DNA from: an uncultured Collinsella sp.
Lineage (GTDB): Bacteria; Actinomycetota; Coriobacteriia; Coriobacteriales; Coriobacteriaceae
NCBI GenBank assembly: GCA_902494605.1
Contig: CABUUG010000012.1
Span: 1-24,550, forward strand
Reading direction: 5' to 3'
Length of the DNA stretch: 24,550 nucleotides
Shown here: piece after piece, positions 1-6,551 of the stretch
Layout of the letters: each line of letters opens with the position of its first letter
Numbering within the stretch: position 1 is the first letter of the stretch
Notes under the pieces: generated by a model
Seen by the model: the letters and a program-made list of their open reading frames with translations, nothing else
What the model was told of the DNA's origin: nothing
Databases searched by the model: none
Position numbers and translations under genes: made by a program

Positions 1-82
1 CCCAGACGACAAAGAGATAGAGAACCACATATGCAACGGGGTGTTTTGAGCGGATGTTTTGGAGCGCGTTGGGGGCATTCAT
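1..82 (-). CDS. N-terminal fragment of a putative membrane protein (cut by window edge)
   Basis: Read on the minus strand from an ATG at 82, preceded by a clear GGAGG ribosome binding site six bases upstream (rc of 89-93). Only 27 codons lie in the window. They begin MNAPNALQNIRSKHPVAY and run into a hydrophobic stretch (VVLYLFVVW), which looks like the start of a first transmembrane segment after a short basic cytoplasmic end. The family cannot be recognised from this much sequence. It is divergent from ybaB, so the stretch 95-421 should carry promoters for both. Confidence 0.6.
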   Translation of the reverse strand, partial: MNAPNALQNIRSKHPVAYVVLYLFVVW

Positions 83-224
83 GGGGCACCTCCAAATTAC
101 TATCTATGGCAATCAAATTATACCCTGCCGCCATGTGCGCCGCCTCGAGCAGCGGTTCGGCATTTAGCTATTTAGTGGCGCACATGAAATGCCGGATTCG
201 GCTCTACTAGATTGAGTGTGCGAT

Positions 225-259
225 ATTATGCAACCTTGCATAATTCGACCTTGCATAAT
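225..259. promoter_or_regulatory. Palindrome with a third half-site, built on TTGCATAAT
   Basis: ATTATGCAA-CC-TTGCATAAT (225-244) is a perfect 9+9 palindrome. A further direct copy of TTGCATAAT follows at 251-259, so 12 bases (ACCTTGCATAAT) are repeated 15 bases apart. This is the geometry of an operator for a dimeric or oligomeric regulator. The regulator is unknown. The same nine bases recur upstream of carbamate kinase (16432-16440) and of the sensor kinase (22187-22195). Confidence 0.45.
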
Positions 260-337
260 CTTTGAGTGCGGTTTGTATTGGAGGACATGTATATCGACTG
301 AGGTAACACGTCCGCCCCGCTCTCTCGCCGCGCGCCG

Positions 338-346
338 TGGTACGAT
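338..346 (+). promoter_or_regulatory. Possible extended -10 element for ybaB-recR
   Basis: TGGTACGAT fits an extended -10 (TGn plus TACGAT), about 76 bases before the ybaB start. No good -35 is seen at the expected distance, so this is a weak call. Confidence 0.3.
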
Positions 347-421
347 TTTTGAGTTTGAAAGTCCCGCCGTGCTCCGGCTGCCCTTGCAGCTCGGCGTGCG
401 GCCGCACGTAAAGGAGCCATC

Positions 422-742
422 ATGGCCGGTATGAACATGCAGCAGATGATGAAGCAGGCTCGCAAGATGCAGGAGCAGCTTGCCGCCGCGCAGGAGAACC
501 TCAAGTCCCAGACCGTCGACGCCTCTGCCGGCGGCGGCATGGTCAAGGTGACCGTTAACGGCGAGATGGAGCTCGTCAACCTCACCATCGATCCCGATGC
601 GCTCGATCCCGAGGACGTCGATATGCTGCAGGATATGATCATGGCTGCCGTCAACGAGGCCGTCCGCGGCGTCAACGAGCTCGCCAACAAGCAGATGGGC
701 GCCATCACCGGCGGCCTCAACATCCCGGGCATGCCGTTCTAA
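422..742 (+). CDS. ybaB: YbaB/EbfC family nucleoid-associated protein
   Basis: 106 residues, the usual length of the family. Members are small dimeric DNA-binding proteins, typically encoded just before recR. The sequence shows the family layout: a Met/Gln-rich N-terminal helix (MNMQQMMKQARKMQEQLAAA), a central segment beginning GGGMVKVTVNGEMELVNLTI, and a C-terminal helix followed by GGLNIPGMPF. The ATG follows AAAGGAG by five bases. recR starts 13 bases after the stop, which supports a shared transcript. dnaX, often found upstream of this pair, is not here; a divergent membrane gene occupies that side. Confidence 0.93.
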   Translation: MAGMNMQQMMKQARKMQEQLAAAQENLKSQTVDASAGGGMVKVTVNGEMELVNLTIDPDALDPEDVDMLQDMIMAAVNEAVRGVNELANKQMGAITGGLNIPGMPF

Positions 743-755
743 GACACGCATATAT

Positions 756-1352
756 ATGAGTGCCAACCACAGTCTGCAAAAACTGCTCGATGAGCTGGGC
801 CGTCTGCCGGGCATTGGTCCCAAGTCGGCCCAGCGCATCGCCTATTACCTGTTGGAGGCCGACGCCGAGGAGGCGCGCCGCCTGGCCGAGGCCATCCTGG
901 AGGTCAAGCAGGAGGTTCACTTTTGTAGCCGTTGCTTTAACTACGCCACGGCCGACGAGTGCTCCATCTGCCAGGACCCGATGCGCGATACCACTCGCAT
1001 TTGCGTGGTGGGCGAGCCGCGCGACGTCCAGGCAATCGAGCGCACGGGCAGCTACCATGGTCTCTACCACGTATTGGGCGGCGTGATCAGCCCCATGGAC
1101 AAGATTGGTCCCGAGCAGTTGCACATCCGCGAGCTGCTGGTGCGTCTGGGCCGCGAGGATATCCATGAGGTCATCATCGCCACCAACCCCAACATCGAGG
1201 GCGAGACCACGGCGAGCTATCTTGCTCGCACCATCAAGCCGCTGGGCGTCGAGGTGTCGCGCCTGGCGAGCGGCCTGCCCGTGGGCGGCGACCTGGAGTA
1301 TGCCGACGAGCTTACGCTTGGCCGCGCCATCGAGGCCCGTCGCGCGATTTAG
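756..1352 (+). CDS. recR: Recombination mediator protein RecR
   Basis: 198 residues, full length for RecR, which with RecO/RecF loads RecA at gaps in damaged DNA. In order: a helix-hairpin-helix (LGRLPGIGPKSAQRIAYYLL, residues about 14-33), a four-cysteine zinc motif (CSRC and CSIC, separated by FNYATADE), then a Toprim domain starting at ICVVGEPRDVQAIERTG and including the acidic NPNIEGE segment. The start has no strong ribosome binding site, so translation probably couples to ybaB, whose stop is 13 bases upstream. Confidence 0.96.
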   Translation: MSANHSLQKLLDELGRLPGIGPKSAQRIAYYLLEADAEEARRLAEAILEVKQEVHFCSRCFNYATADECSICQDPMRDTTRICVVGEPRDVQAIERTGSYHGLYHVLGGVISPMDKIGPEQLHIRELLVRLGREDIHEVIIATNPNIEGETTASYLARTIKPLGVEVSRLASGLPVGGDLEYADELTLGRAIEARRAI

Positions 1353-1468
1353 GTGGCGAGCCTGCTCCTGCCGTATGTTTTCTTCGCGACGCACGGGGTA
1401 GTCATAATTTCCCTGTGCGACTGTAAGTTTGTTGTGCAACAAAGATGCTTCGTATCCGCTTATCGCAT

Positions 1469-1495
1469 GGATGCTTCCACTCGCATCCTTAATTT
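1469..1495 (+). terminator. Weak terminator-like hairpin after recR
   Basis: GGATGC (1469-1474) pairs with GCATCC (1483-1488) across an eight-base loop and is followed by TTAATTT. The stem is only six pairs. A second imperfect hairpin lies at about 1391-1420 (CGCACGGG with CCCTGTGCG). Either could end the ybaB-recR transcript. Confidence 0.35.
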
Positions 1496-1504
1496 GCCCA
1501 TTCG

Positions 1505-1535
1505 TTGCGCAACCTTTTGGGTTCGCTGATACACT
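1505..1535 (+). promoter_or_regulatory. Putative promoter of the exported protein/kinase/FHA operon
   Basis: TGATACACT (1527-1535) is a good extended -10. TTGCGC (1505-1510) could serve as -35, although the 19-base spacing is long. Transcription would start near 1542, just before the hairpin at 1558. Confidence 0.35.
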
Positions 1536-1557
1536 CAAATATGGATTTGAATGAATG

Positions 1558-1585
1558 CGCCGCTCCCGAGCGGCGTGTTTTTCTT
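1558..1585 (+). terminator. Intrinsic terminator placed between promoter and start codon
   Basis: CGCCGCT (1558-1564) and AGCGGCG (1569-1575) form a perfect seven-pair GC-rich stem with a four-base loop, followed by TGTTTTTCTT. It ends only 13 bases before the start codon at 1598, and the T tract abuts the GGAGG ribosome binding site. It could be the recR terminator or an attenuator inside the next operon's leader. Confidence 0.65.
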
Positions 1586-1597
1586 GGAGGAGAACGC

Positions 1598-2503
1598 ATG
1601 CGGCCCGGTGGCACTCAGACAAAGCGCGGCGCCGCGGTGCGCATGCGACGCCGACTGGGCTTGGCGCCGCGGGCGTACGCACTGCTATCGTGCTCGCTGG
1701 TGCTGGTCATAGCTGGCGTTTCTGCCTATGGCATGACCGTGCCGTCCATGATGCAGGCGCATGCCGCACGCGAGCCGCGCGTGGGGCATGAGGTCAAAAG
1801 TGATCTGGGCACCACGACTGGATATGCTTGGGCAAGTGTGGTCGGGCATATTGTGTTTGGCACCGACGATGCGGACGGCGCCGAGGCCCCGGACAACGAA
1901 GTCACGCTTGCCAATGGCAAAACCATCGTGCTCACCAACACCAAGATCATCGATCGGTTGTCCAACAATAGCGTGGCGGCAACGGTGAATAAGGTCGAGC
2001 AGCAAAAGGAGCAGGACGCCCAGCAGTCCGGAAAGCCCGGTAGCTCGGATACTTCTGGCTCTGGCTCGGATTCATCGAGTTCGGGCGGTGGCTCTGGGTC
2101 GGGTTCCTCTACCGGAGGGCCTGGAAACGGCGGCTCGACGGGCGGCAACACTGACAACGATGCAAACTCCGGCGGCCTTTCCGCTGCTGAGGAAGAGAGC
2201 ATTCACAGTTGGCTTGTGACCAAGTACAACATGCTCGACGGCTATGTTTCCCGTGCCAATGACGTGGTCTCGACCTATAACTCTACGGGAGATCCCAGGC
2301 CGTGCGACAGCCTGGTCGGGGAGATGTTTGTCATTCGAGCCGAGTTCGGTCGTCAGACATTCTCGCCCCGGTCAAAGTGGTATCAGCAGTATGCCAATCT
2401 GTGGGGCTGTTACACCAACCTATGTCAATGGGTCGGCCATTACGGCGATGATGACGTCGCGCTCGGTAACTTCAACAATAACGTGGCGGCGCTCGCCCTA
2501 TGA
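1598..2503 (+). CDS. Exported or signal-anchored Ser/Gly-rich protein, function unknown
   Basis: 301 residues. The ATG at 1598 was chosen because GGAGG lies seven bases upstream; earlier in-frame starts lie before the terminator hairpin. A basic N-terminus (KRGAAVRMRRRLGLAPR) precedes one hydrophobic segment (about residues 27-50), consistent with a signal anchor or signal peptide. An extracellular segment of about 100 residues follows. Residues about 140-190 are a low-complexity Ser/Gly/Asp linker, and the C-terminal 100 or so residues form an alpha-helical-looking domain with three Cys. The stop overlaps the kinase start by four bases (ATGA), so the two are translationally coupled. No family was recognised. 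The context suggests a surface protein serving, or controlled by, the kinase/FHA pair. Confidence 0.8.
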   Translation: MRPGGTQTKRGAAVRMRRRLGLAPRAYALLSCSLVLVIAGVSAYGMTVPSMMQAHAAREPRVGHEVKSDLGTTTGYAWASVVGHIVFGTDDADGAEAPDNEVTLANGKTIVLTNTKIIDRLSNNSVAATVNKVEQQKEQDAQQSGKPGSSDTSGSGSDSSSSGGGSGSGSSTGGPGNGGSTGGNTDNDANSGGLSAAEEESIHSWLVTKYNMLDGYVSRANDVVSTYNSTGDPRPCDSLVGEMFVIRAEFGRQTFSPRSKWYQQYANLWGCYTNLCQWVGHYGDDDVALGNFNNNVAALAL

Positions 2504-4344
2504 TGACCGATCTTGCATCTACCACACCACAATCGCTCGGTCGCGATCCCATGGTCGGCCTGCGCCTGGCGCGTGTCGACGGGTTTGAGCCGGCCATTGC
2601 GCTCGGTCAGGACGAACTGCCTACCTATCTGCGTCGTTTTACGATGCTGTTTGCCGACGATGCCACCATGCGCCGTGGCGGTATCGGCCGCGTGACGCGT
2701 GCCGTCAACGCCCAAGGCGAGGCAGTGGCACTCAAGCAGCTCATCTTGCCGACGCGCGATGAGTTTGACGACGATGCCGCTCACGAGGCGCTGGTCGCCA
2801 AGTTCAAGGCGGCGTTTCGCGAGGAATACGAATGCCATCGCGCCCTTTCGGGCCTTAAGGGCTTTCCCCGCCTCTATGGCTGGGGCGAGGTCGACGGTGT
2901 GCCTGCAATTGTCATGGAATGGGTCGAGGGCGAGACGCTTGCCCGCTTGCGTTCGCGACTTGCCGTGGACGATGCCGGACGCCTGTCGCCGCTTGTGGCG
3001 GCGCGTCTGGGTCGCGACCTGTTCGATCTGCTCTGCCGTATGAGCCTGGTGGGTGAGGGCTTTGTCCATCGCGATATCTCGCCCGCTAATATTATGGTGC
3101 GCACGGCGCGTCTACCGCTTGACCGGCAGCTTGCCGAGGGCACCTTTGACCTGTGCCTGATCGACTTTGGCTCGTCGCTGGCGCTTGAGCCTGCGTCGGC
3201 CGTGGCCGGTACCGGCGGCAAGGCGTCGTTTACGGAGCGTTATGCCACGCTGCGTCGCGCGACGGTTGCCTACGCCCCGCCCGAGATGCTCACCGACGAT
3301 ATTCCCGACCTACGCGCTTTGCGTATGTCGCCGGCGATTGACGTCTATGCCGCGGCAAGCACGGTTTACGAGCTCATTGCCGGCGTCGCGCCATACGAAG
3401 CCGCGCCGAGCACTTCGGGCACCTCGGGTTCGCGCAAAAAGACGCGCGACATCGCGAGCCCCTACCGTCTCAAGATGGACACGCGGCCCGACTATCCCAT
3501 TGGTGCCCATGCGCCCGGTTGCGATTTGACTCAGCTGCTTCGTCGTGAGCCCGATGTGGCGCTCGCCGCGGCCGAGCAGGCCCAGCAGCTAGGGCTTGAG
3601 CCGGATTCCGAAGAGCTACGCGATGCGCTGGCGTTTGTCGATGCCCAGCTGTTCGACGTGGTGATGGCCTGTCTGTCCAGCCATCAAAAAGATCGTCCCG
3701 AGCCGGCGGCGGTCGAGGCGGCGCTCTCGGCGTTTTGTGACCACTATGCGCAAAATGTCGGTCGTTCGCTCCGCGGCGAGCCGCTCACGCCGTGCCCCAT
3801 GGATGCGTCTGGCCGCGCGGTTCGTCGCGCGCTGATGGTCGGCGCGACGGTCGTCTGTGGCGTGGTTTGGGCTGTGGTCGTGGTTTCGGCCGCGCTGCTG
3901 GCGTCGGGCGCTCGCGTGACGGCGACTTTGGGATCGCTCGTGTGGTCTGGGCCGCTACCGGGTATTATTGCCGCACTGGCGTTGGCGCTGCCAGGCATAG
4001 CCGGCGTTGCCGCGGGGGCACTTGCGCGCAATCGGCGCTCGGGCTTCCTGCAGGGTGTGCTTGCGCTTTCTGCCTGCGAGGTTCCGGTGCTGGTTGTGGC
4101 TGCATGTAGCGTATTTTCCCAACGCGCCGTGACGGGCGGCCTTGTTGCCGCTCTGGTTGCAACCTATGCGCTTACGTGGTTTTTGCTTGCGATGGGCTTT
4201 GCCTTTGAACTTCCCGCTTCGGCACCGCGACGCACAAAAGCCCAGATGGCGACTCCGCTTGCCGGTGGAGCCGCAGCTGCCCGTACTTTTGGCGGACCTG
4301 TCGAGGTATCGTCCGATTCTATTTCTACGACCAAGGAGGCCTAG
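2500..4344 (+). CDS. Membrane-anchored Ser/Thr protein kinase
   Basis: 614 residues. The N-terminal part is a eukaryotic-type (Hanks) kinase: a glycine-rich loop GGIGRV (about 60-65), the VALK lysine (K79), a candidate helix-C Glu in FREEYE (about 107-112), catalytic HRDISPANI (H190, R191, D192, N197), the metal-binding DFG at 222-224, and APPE at 259-262. All residues needed for activity are visible. The region after about 440 has four hydrophobic segments and a short Ser-rich tail. There are no extracellular PASTA repeats, so this is not the usual PknB/StkP cell-wall sensor. It starts in a four-base overlap with the exported-protein gene and ends three bases before the FHA gene. An ATG three bases downstream is an alternative start. 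Confidence 0.93.
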   Translation: MMTDLASTTPQSLGRDPMVGLRLARVDGFEPAIALGQDELPTYLRRFTMLFADDATMRRGGIGRVTRAVNAQGEAVALKQLILPTRDEFDDDAAHEALVAKFKAAFREEYECHRALSGLKGFPRLYGWGEVDGVPAIVMEWVEGETLARLRSRLAVDDAGRLSPLVAARLGRDLFDLLCRMSLVGEGFVHRDISPANIMVRTARLPLDRQLAEGTFDLCLIDFGSSLALEPASAVAGTGGKASFTERYATLRRATVAYAPPEMLTDDIPDLRALRMSPAIDVYAAASTVYELIAGVAPYEAAPSTSGTSGSRKKTRDIASPYRLKMDTRPDYPIGAHAPGCDLTQLLRREPDVALAAAEQAQQLGLEPDSEELRDALAFVDAQLFDVVMACLSSHQKDRPEPAAVEAALSAFCDHYAQNVGRSLRGEPLTPCPMDASGRAVRRALMVGATVVCGVVWAVVVVSAALLASGARVTATLGSLVWSGPLPGIIAALALALPGIAGVAAGALARNRRSGFLQGVLALSACEVPVLVVAACSVFSQRAVTGGLVAALVATYALTWFLLAMGFAFELPASAPRRTKAQMATPLAGGAAAARTFGGPVEVSSDSISTTKEA

Positions 4345-4347
4345 GTC

Positions 4348-5286
4348 ATGGCATCTCAAGTTGAGCTCACCCCATGCGGGGCCATGTTTGACATCTTTAA
4401 GCGCGCGGCGCATCTGAGCCATATCGAGCTGTGCGGCTTGGTGCTTTCGTCCCGTCCGCTCGCCGACGGCCGCAGCCCGCAGAGCCGGGCCGCCGATCGC
4501 TCTTGGGTTTCCCGCTTTATCGTTCGCGCGCCGGTCGGCACGCTTCAGCAGCGCTACTTTGCCGAATACGGTACCTCGGCTGCGCGTATTATGTCGCAAC
4601 TGGCCCTGCGCCAGCGAAATCCCATGGACTCCACGGCTGTGATCAATATGGTGTGCGGTCCTGCAGGTGAACCGATGGTACGCGCGCTCGAAGAGTGCCA
4701 TCAGGACACGAATCTCTATCGCAACGCGCTCGATCGCCTGTCCCAGGCGGCAGAACTCATGCCTGCCGAGCGCGCCGAGGCCGTGCTGGTGCTGTTTGTC
4801 GCCGTCGGTTGTTCGGCGGATGTGCGGTCCTCGGTGAACTATGCCATCGACTACGCGCACGCGACCTGTGGCGGAGGCACCTCCACGCCGCGTTCGCTTG
4901 GCATGTCGATGGCCGCGGGCGAACGCGAACCCGCCCCGGCGCACCCCTTGGGCTTGCTGCGCGTACAAAACAGTTTTGTCGTGAGCGCCCCGCGCTGGAT
5001 TCAGCCGAGTGAGCAGGGTGTTGAGATTGGCGCGCTGGCCACTGGTGAGGGCGATATTACCGACGTCGGCGACGATGTCTCGGCCCGCCATGCCCATATC
5101 TGGTGCGATGCTCAAAATATCTGGCACGTCGAGGACTTGTCGTCCACCAACGGAACCGTGGTGGTAAACGGGGCCACGCGCGTCTGCATTCAGGTCGAGC
5201 CCGGCCGTTCCGCCCAACTCAATCCCGGCGACGAGCTCAAGCTCGGCGAATCCACTACCTACGCCATTCTCTTCGGTGCCCTCTAG
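4348..5286 (+). CDS. FHA-domain protein, probable phosphothreonine-binding partner of the kinase
   Basis: 312 residues. The C-terminal 90 or so form a forkhead-associated domain, which binds phosphothreonine peptides: VEIGAL (225-230), the core DDVSARHAHI (242-251), and LSSTNGTVVVNG (264-275) are the conserved FHA blocks. The N-terminal 165 residues show no recognised domain and look helical. Residues 170-205 are a Thr/Ser/Pro-rich linker that might itself be phosphorylated. AAGGAGG lies inside the end of the kinase gene, and the two genes are three bases apart. From residue about 170 onward the sequence is repeated, diverged, at 11600-12022. Confidence 0.93.
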   Translation: MASQVELTPCGAMFDIFKRAAHLSHIELCGLVLSSRPLADGRSPQSRAADRSWVSRFIVRAPVGTLQQRYFAEYGTSAARIMSQLALRQRNPMDSTAVINMVCGPAGEPMVRALEECHQDTNLYRNALDRLSQAAELMPAERAEAVLVLFVAVGCSADVRSSVNYAIDYAHATCGGGTSTPRSLGMSMAAGEREPAPAHPLGLLRVQNSFVVSAPRWIQPSEQGVEIGALATGEGDITDVGDDVSARHAHIWCDAQNIWHVEDLSSTNGTVVVNGATRVCIQVEPGRSAQLNPGDELKLGESTTYAILFGAL

Positions 5287-5392
5287 CCGGCAGTTAGGGA
5301 CGTTCCTTTTCTGCCGGCACTTGGGGACGCTTCTCGGCGCGCCAGAGCCGGTCGCCTGGGGATGGAGGGGCCATTTTGGCCCTTGGCGGTCA
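4855..5392 (+). repeat. Left direct repeat flanking the island (FHA 3' part plus intergenic tail)
   Basis: This segment aligns end to end with 11600-12128. It covers FHA residues about 170-312, the stop codon, and 106 bases of non-coding sequence, ending at ...GGCGGTCA, after which the two sequences differ. The right copy lacks nine bases (three codons, VGD) and shows many mostly silent changes, so the duplication is not recent, or the copies come from two different alleles. Confidence 0.9.
5286..5318. repeat. Short palindromic intergenic repeat, copy 1
   Basis: GCCGGCAG (5286-5293) and CTGCCGGC (5311-5318) form an eight-pair stem around TTAGGGACGTTCCTTTT. The same unit occurs at 12022-12054 and 17736-17770. 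In copies 1 and 2 it is followed by ACTTGGGGAC. It may act as a terminator for the FHA operon or be a REP-like element. Confidence 0.7.
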
Positions 5393-5586
5393 GTCGGGGC
5401 GAAACTAGAAGATCTTTCCGATTCGCGGCTGTTCATGCTTGTAGAGCATCTAAAACAATAGGATGTTATTCTGGAATATGCCGGGTGCGTGAACTTGCCT
5501 GTCTTAGCCTTAATAAGGTATAGGGGAGTTTGGCTCAGGGGTTCCGTCTTGTTCTTCAGCGCAGTATTGTGGGACAGATTTGCTGA

Positions 5587-6236
5587 GATTGGCGCCTTAC
5601 ACCGCAGAGCGCACGGAAGGCTCTCGATTTGTGTTCTGGCCCCAGAATACAGGGCCTGATACTTACCAACTGTGGCATGGATGTAACATCTGTAGAAATC
5701 AACCCTTTTGTTGTCGACCTTTGTAAGAAAAACACTGCCATCAACTCTTTGGATGACGAAACTAGGGTGCTTGAGGGGAGCCTTTACTCCCCTCTGAGAG
5801 ATGACTCATGTTTTTCGCTTGTCGTTGTGAATCCTCCGTTACTGCCGATTCCGGATGAGATTCCTTATCCCTTCGTTTGAGATGGAGGACAATCGGGTCT
5901 GGATAAAACACTTCGTATTCTTAAGGGTGGCGATACGCATTTAGAGAAAAACGGTAAATACTGCTAATAGGGGTGACGACGATGGTGCAGGGGCGACCCG
6001 CGATGCTCTCATCAATACGTCGGATACTTGGGAAATCAGGTCTAGATGCATGTATGATGATGCCGTGTGGCTATTCAATTAATCCGCGTTCCGAATGGGT
6101 GCAGGGTATAGCTGCGACATCGTATGCTTTTGACCCGGCGCGATACTCAGATATTTCTGAGGCGGTTGACGAAGTTTATACGCACTATGCCGCGCAAGGC
6201 GTTTCGGAAGTTTGCACATCTACGTTACGGGCTTAG
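5587..6236 (+). pseudogene. SAM-dependent methyltransferase, decayed
   Basis: A class I methyltransferase can be read across three lesions. Its SAM-binding loop reads ALDLCSGPRIQGLIL (first Gly-rich position replaced by Arg), then VTSVEINPFVVDLCKKN and the catalytic-type motif NPPLLPIPDEIPYPFV. A premature TGA at 5878-5880 interrupts YPFV*DGGQSGLDKTLRIL. A one-base deletion near 5964-5966 shifts the frame; restoring it gives NGKYC-LIGVTTMVQG and leads on to a stop at 6234-6236. An in-frame TGA at 5584 limits the 5' end, and no sound start or N-terminus is found. The NPP and DGG..GL blocks resemble HemK-like/small-domain methyltransferases. It was possibly part of the island's biosynthetic set, but it cannot be functional as it stands. 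Confidence 0.8.
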
Positions 6237-6313
6237 GTTTCTTCAAGCGAGCAGGCCGGTTGCGTTATTTCGAGCGATTTTTCTAGTCTAGACGACAAAA
6301 GGCAAAGGATTTG

Positions 6314-6457
6314 ATGGGTATAAAACGCGGACGTTTGTGGGCGGATGCTCAAATCTATTGTGGCAATCGGGCGGTTGAAAAAGATATTTCAACCGCCCGA
6401 TTGCCAGGTTCGTCGGAGGAGATGTCCGATTCCGACTCTCTTGTAGGAAGAGCTTGA
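6314..6457 (+). CDS. Possible 47-residue peptide, unrecognised
   Basis: The ATG at 6314 follows AAAGGAT with five-base spacing. The peptide begins MGIKRGRLWADAQIYC and ends in an acidic, Ser-rich tail. It has one Cys and no signal peptide. It reads straight through the perfect 20-base inverted repeat at 6361-6406, and this makes the coding call doubtful. It could be a small leader-like peptide ahead of the ABC transporter or chance. Confidence 0.25.
   Translation: MGIKRGRLWADAQIYCGNRAVEKDISTARLPGSSEEMSDSDSLVGRA
6361..6406. repeat. Perfect 20-base inverted repeat with six-base loop
   Basis: The arms 6361-6380 and 6387-6406 are exact reverse complements (beginning TGGCAATCGGGCGG). The loop is AAGATA. 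No T tract follows on either strand, so it is not a standard intrinsic terminator. It lies about 150 bases before the ABC transporter and could be a leader hairpin, an operator or a mobile-element end. Confidence 0.85.
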
Positions 6458-6551
6458 GATCGTATTGGCCCAAGGCAATCTTAAAGCAGTCTCATTGGCA
6501 AATCTTCGCTCCTGTTGTGTTGAGGTGTAAGGTATCAGTGATTGATGTTTT

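Larger units (their letters stand above)
95..421. other. Divergent intergenic region upstream of ybaB
   Basis: 327 bases with no convincing gene. It separates the minus-strand membrane gene from ybaB. It holds the TTGCATAAT palindrome cluster (225-259), an extended -10-like sequence (338-346), and a GC-rich segment near 363-404 that can fold into a short hairpin just before the ybaB ribosome binding site AAAGGAG. No RNA gene was recognised here. Confidence 0.5.

Noticed and set aside
6462..6551. Short frames directly before the ABC exporter, one ending with a double Cys (LRSCCVEV)
   Set aside because: Considered as a precursor peptide, but no start with a ribosome binding site and the frame opens right after a stop; too short to support.
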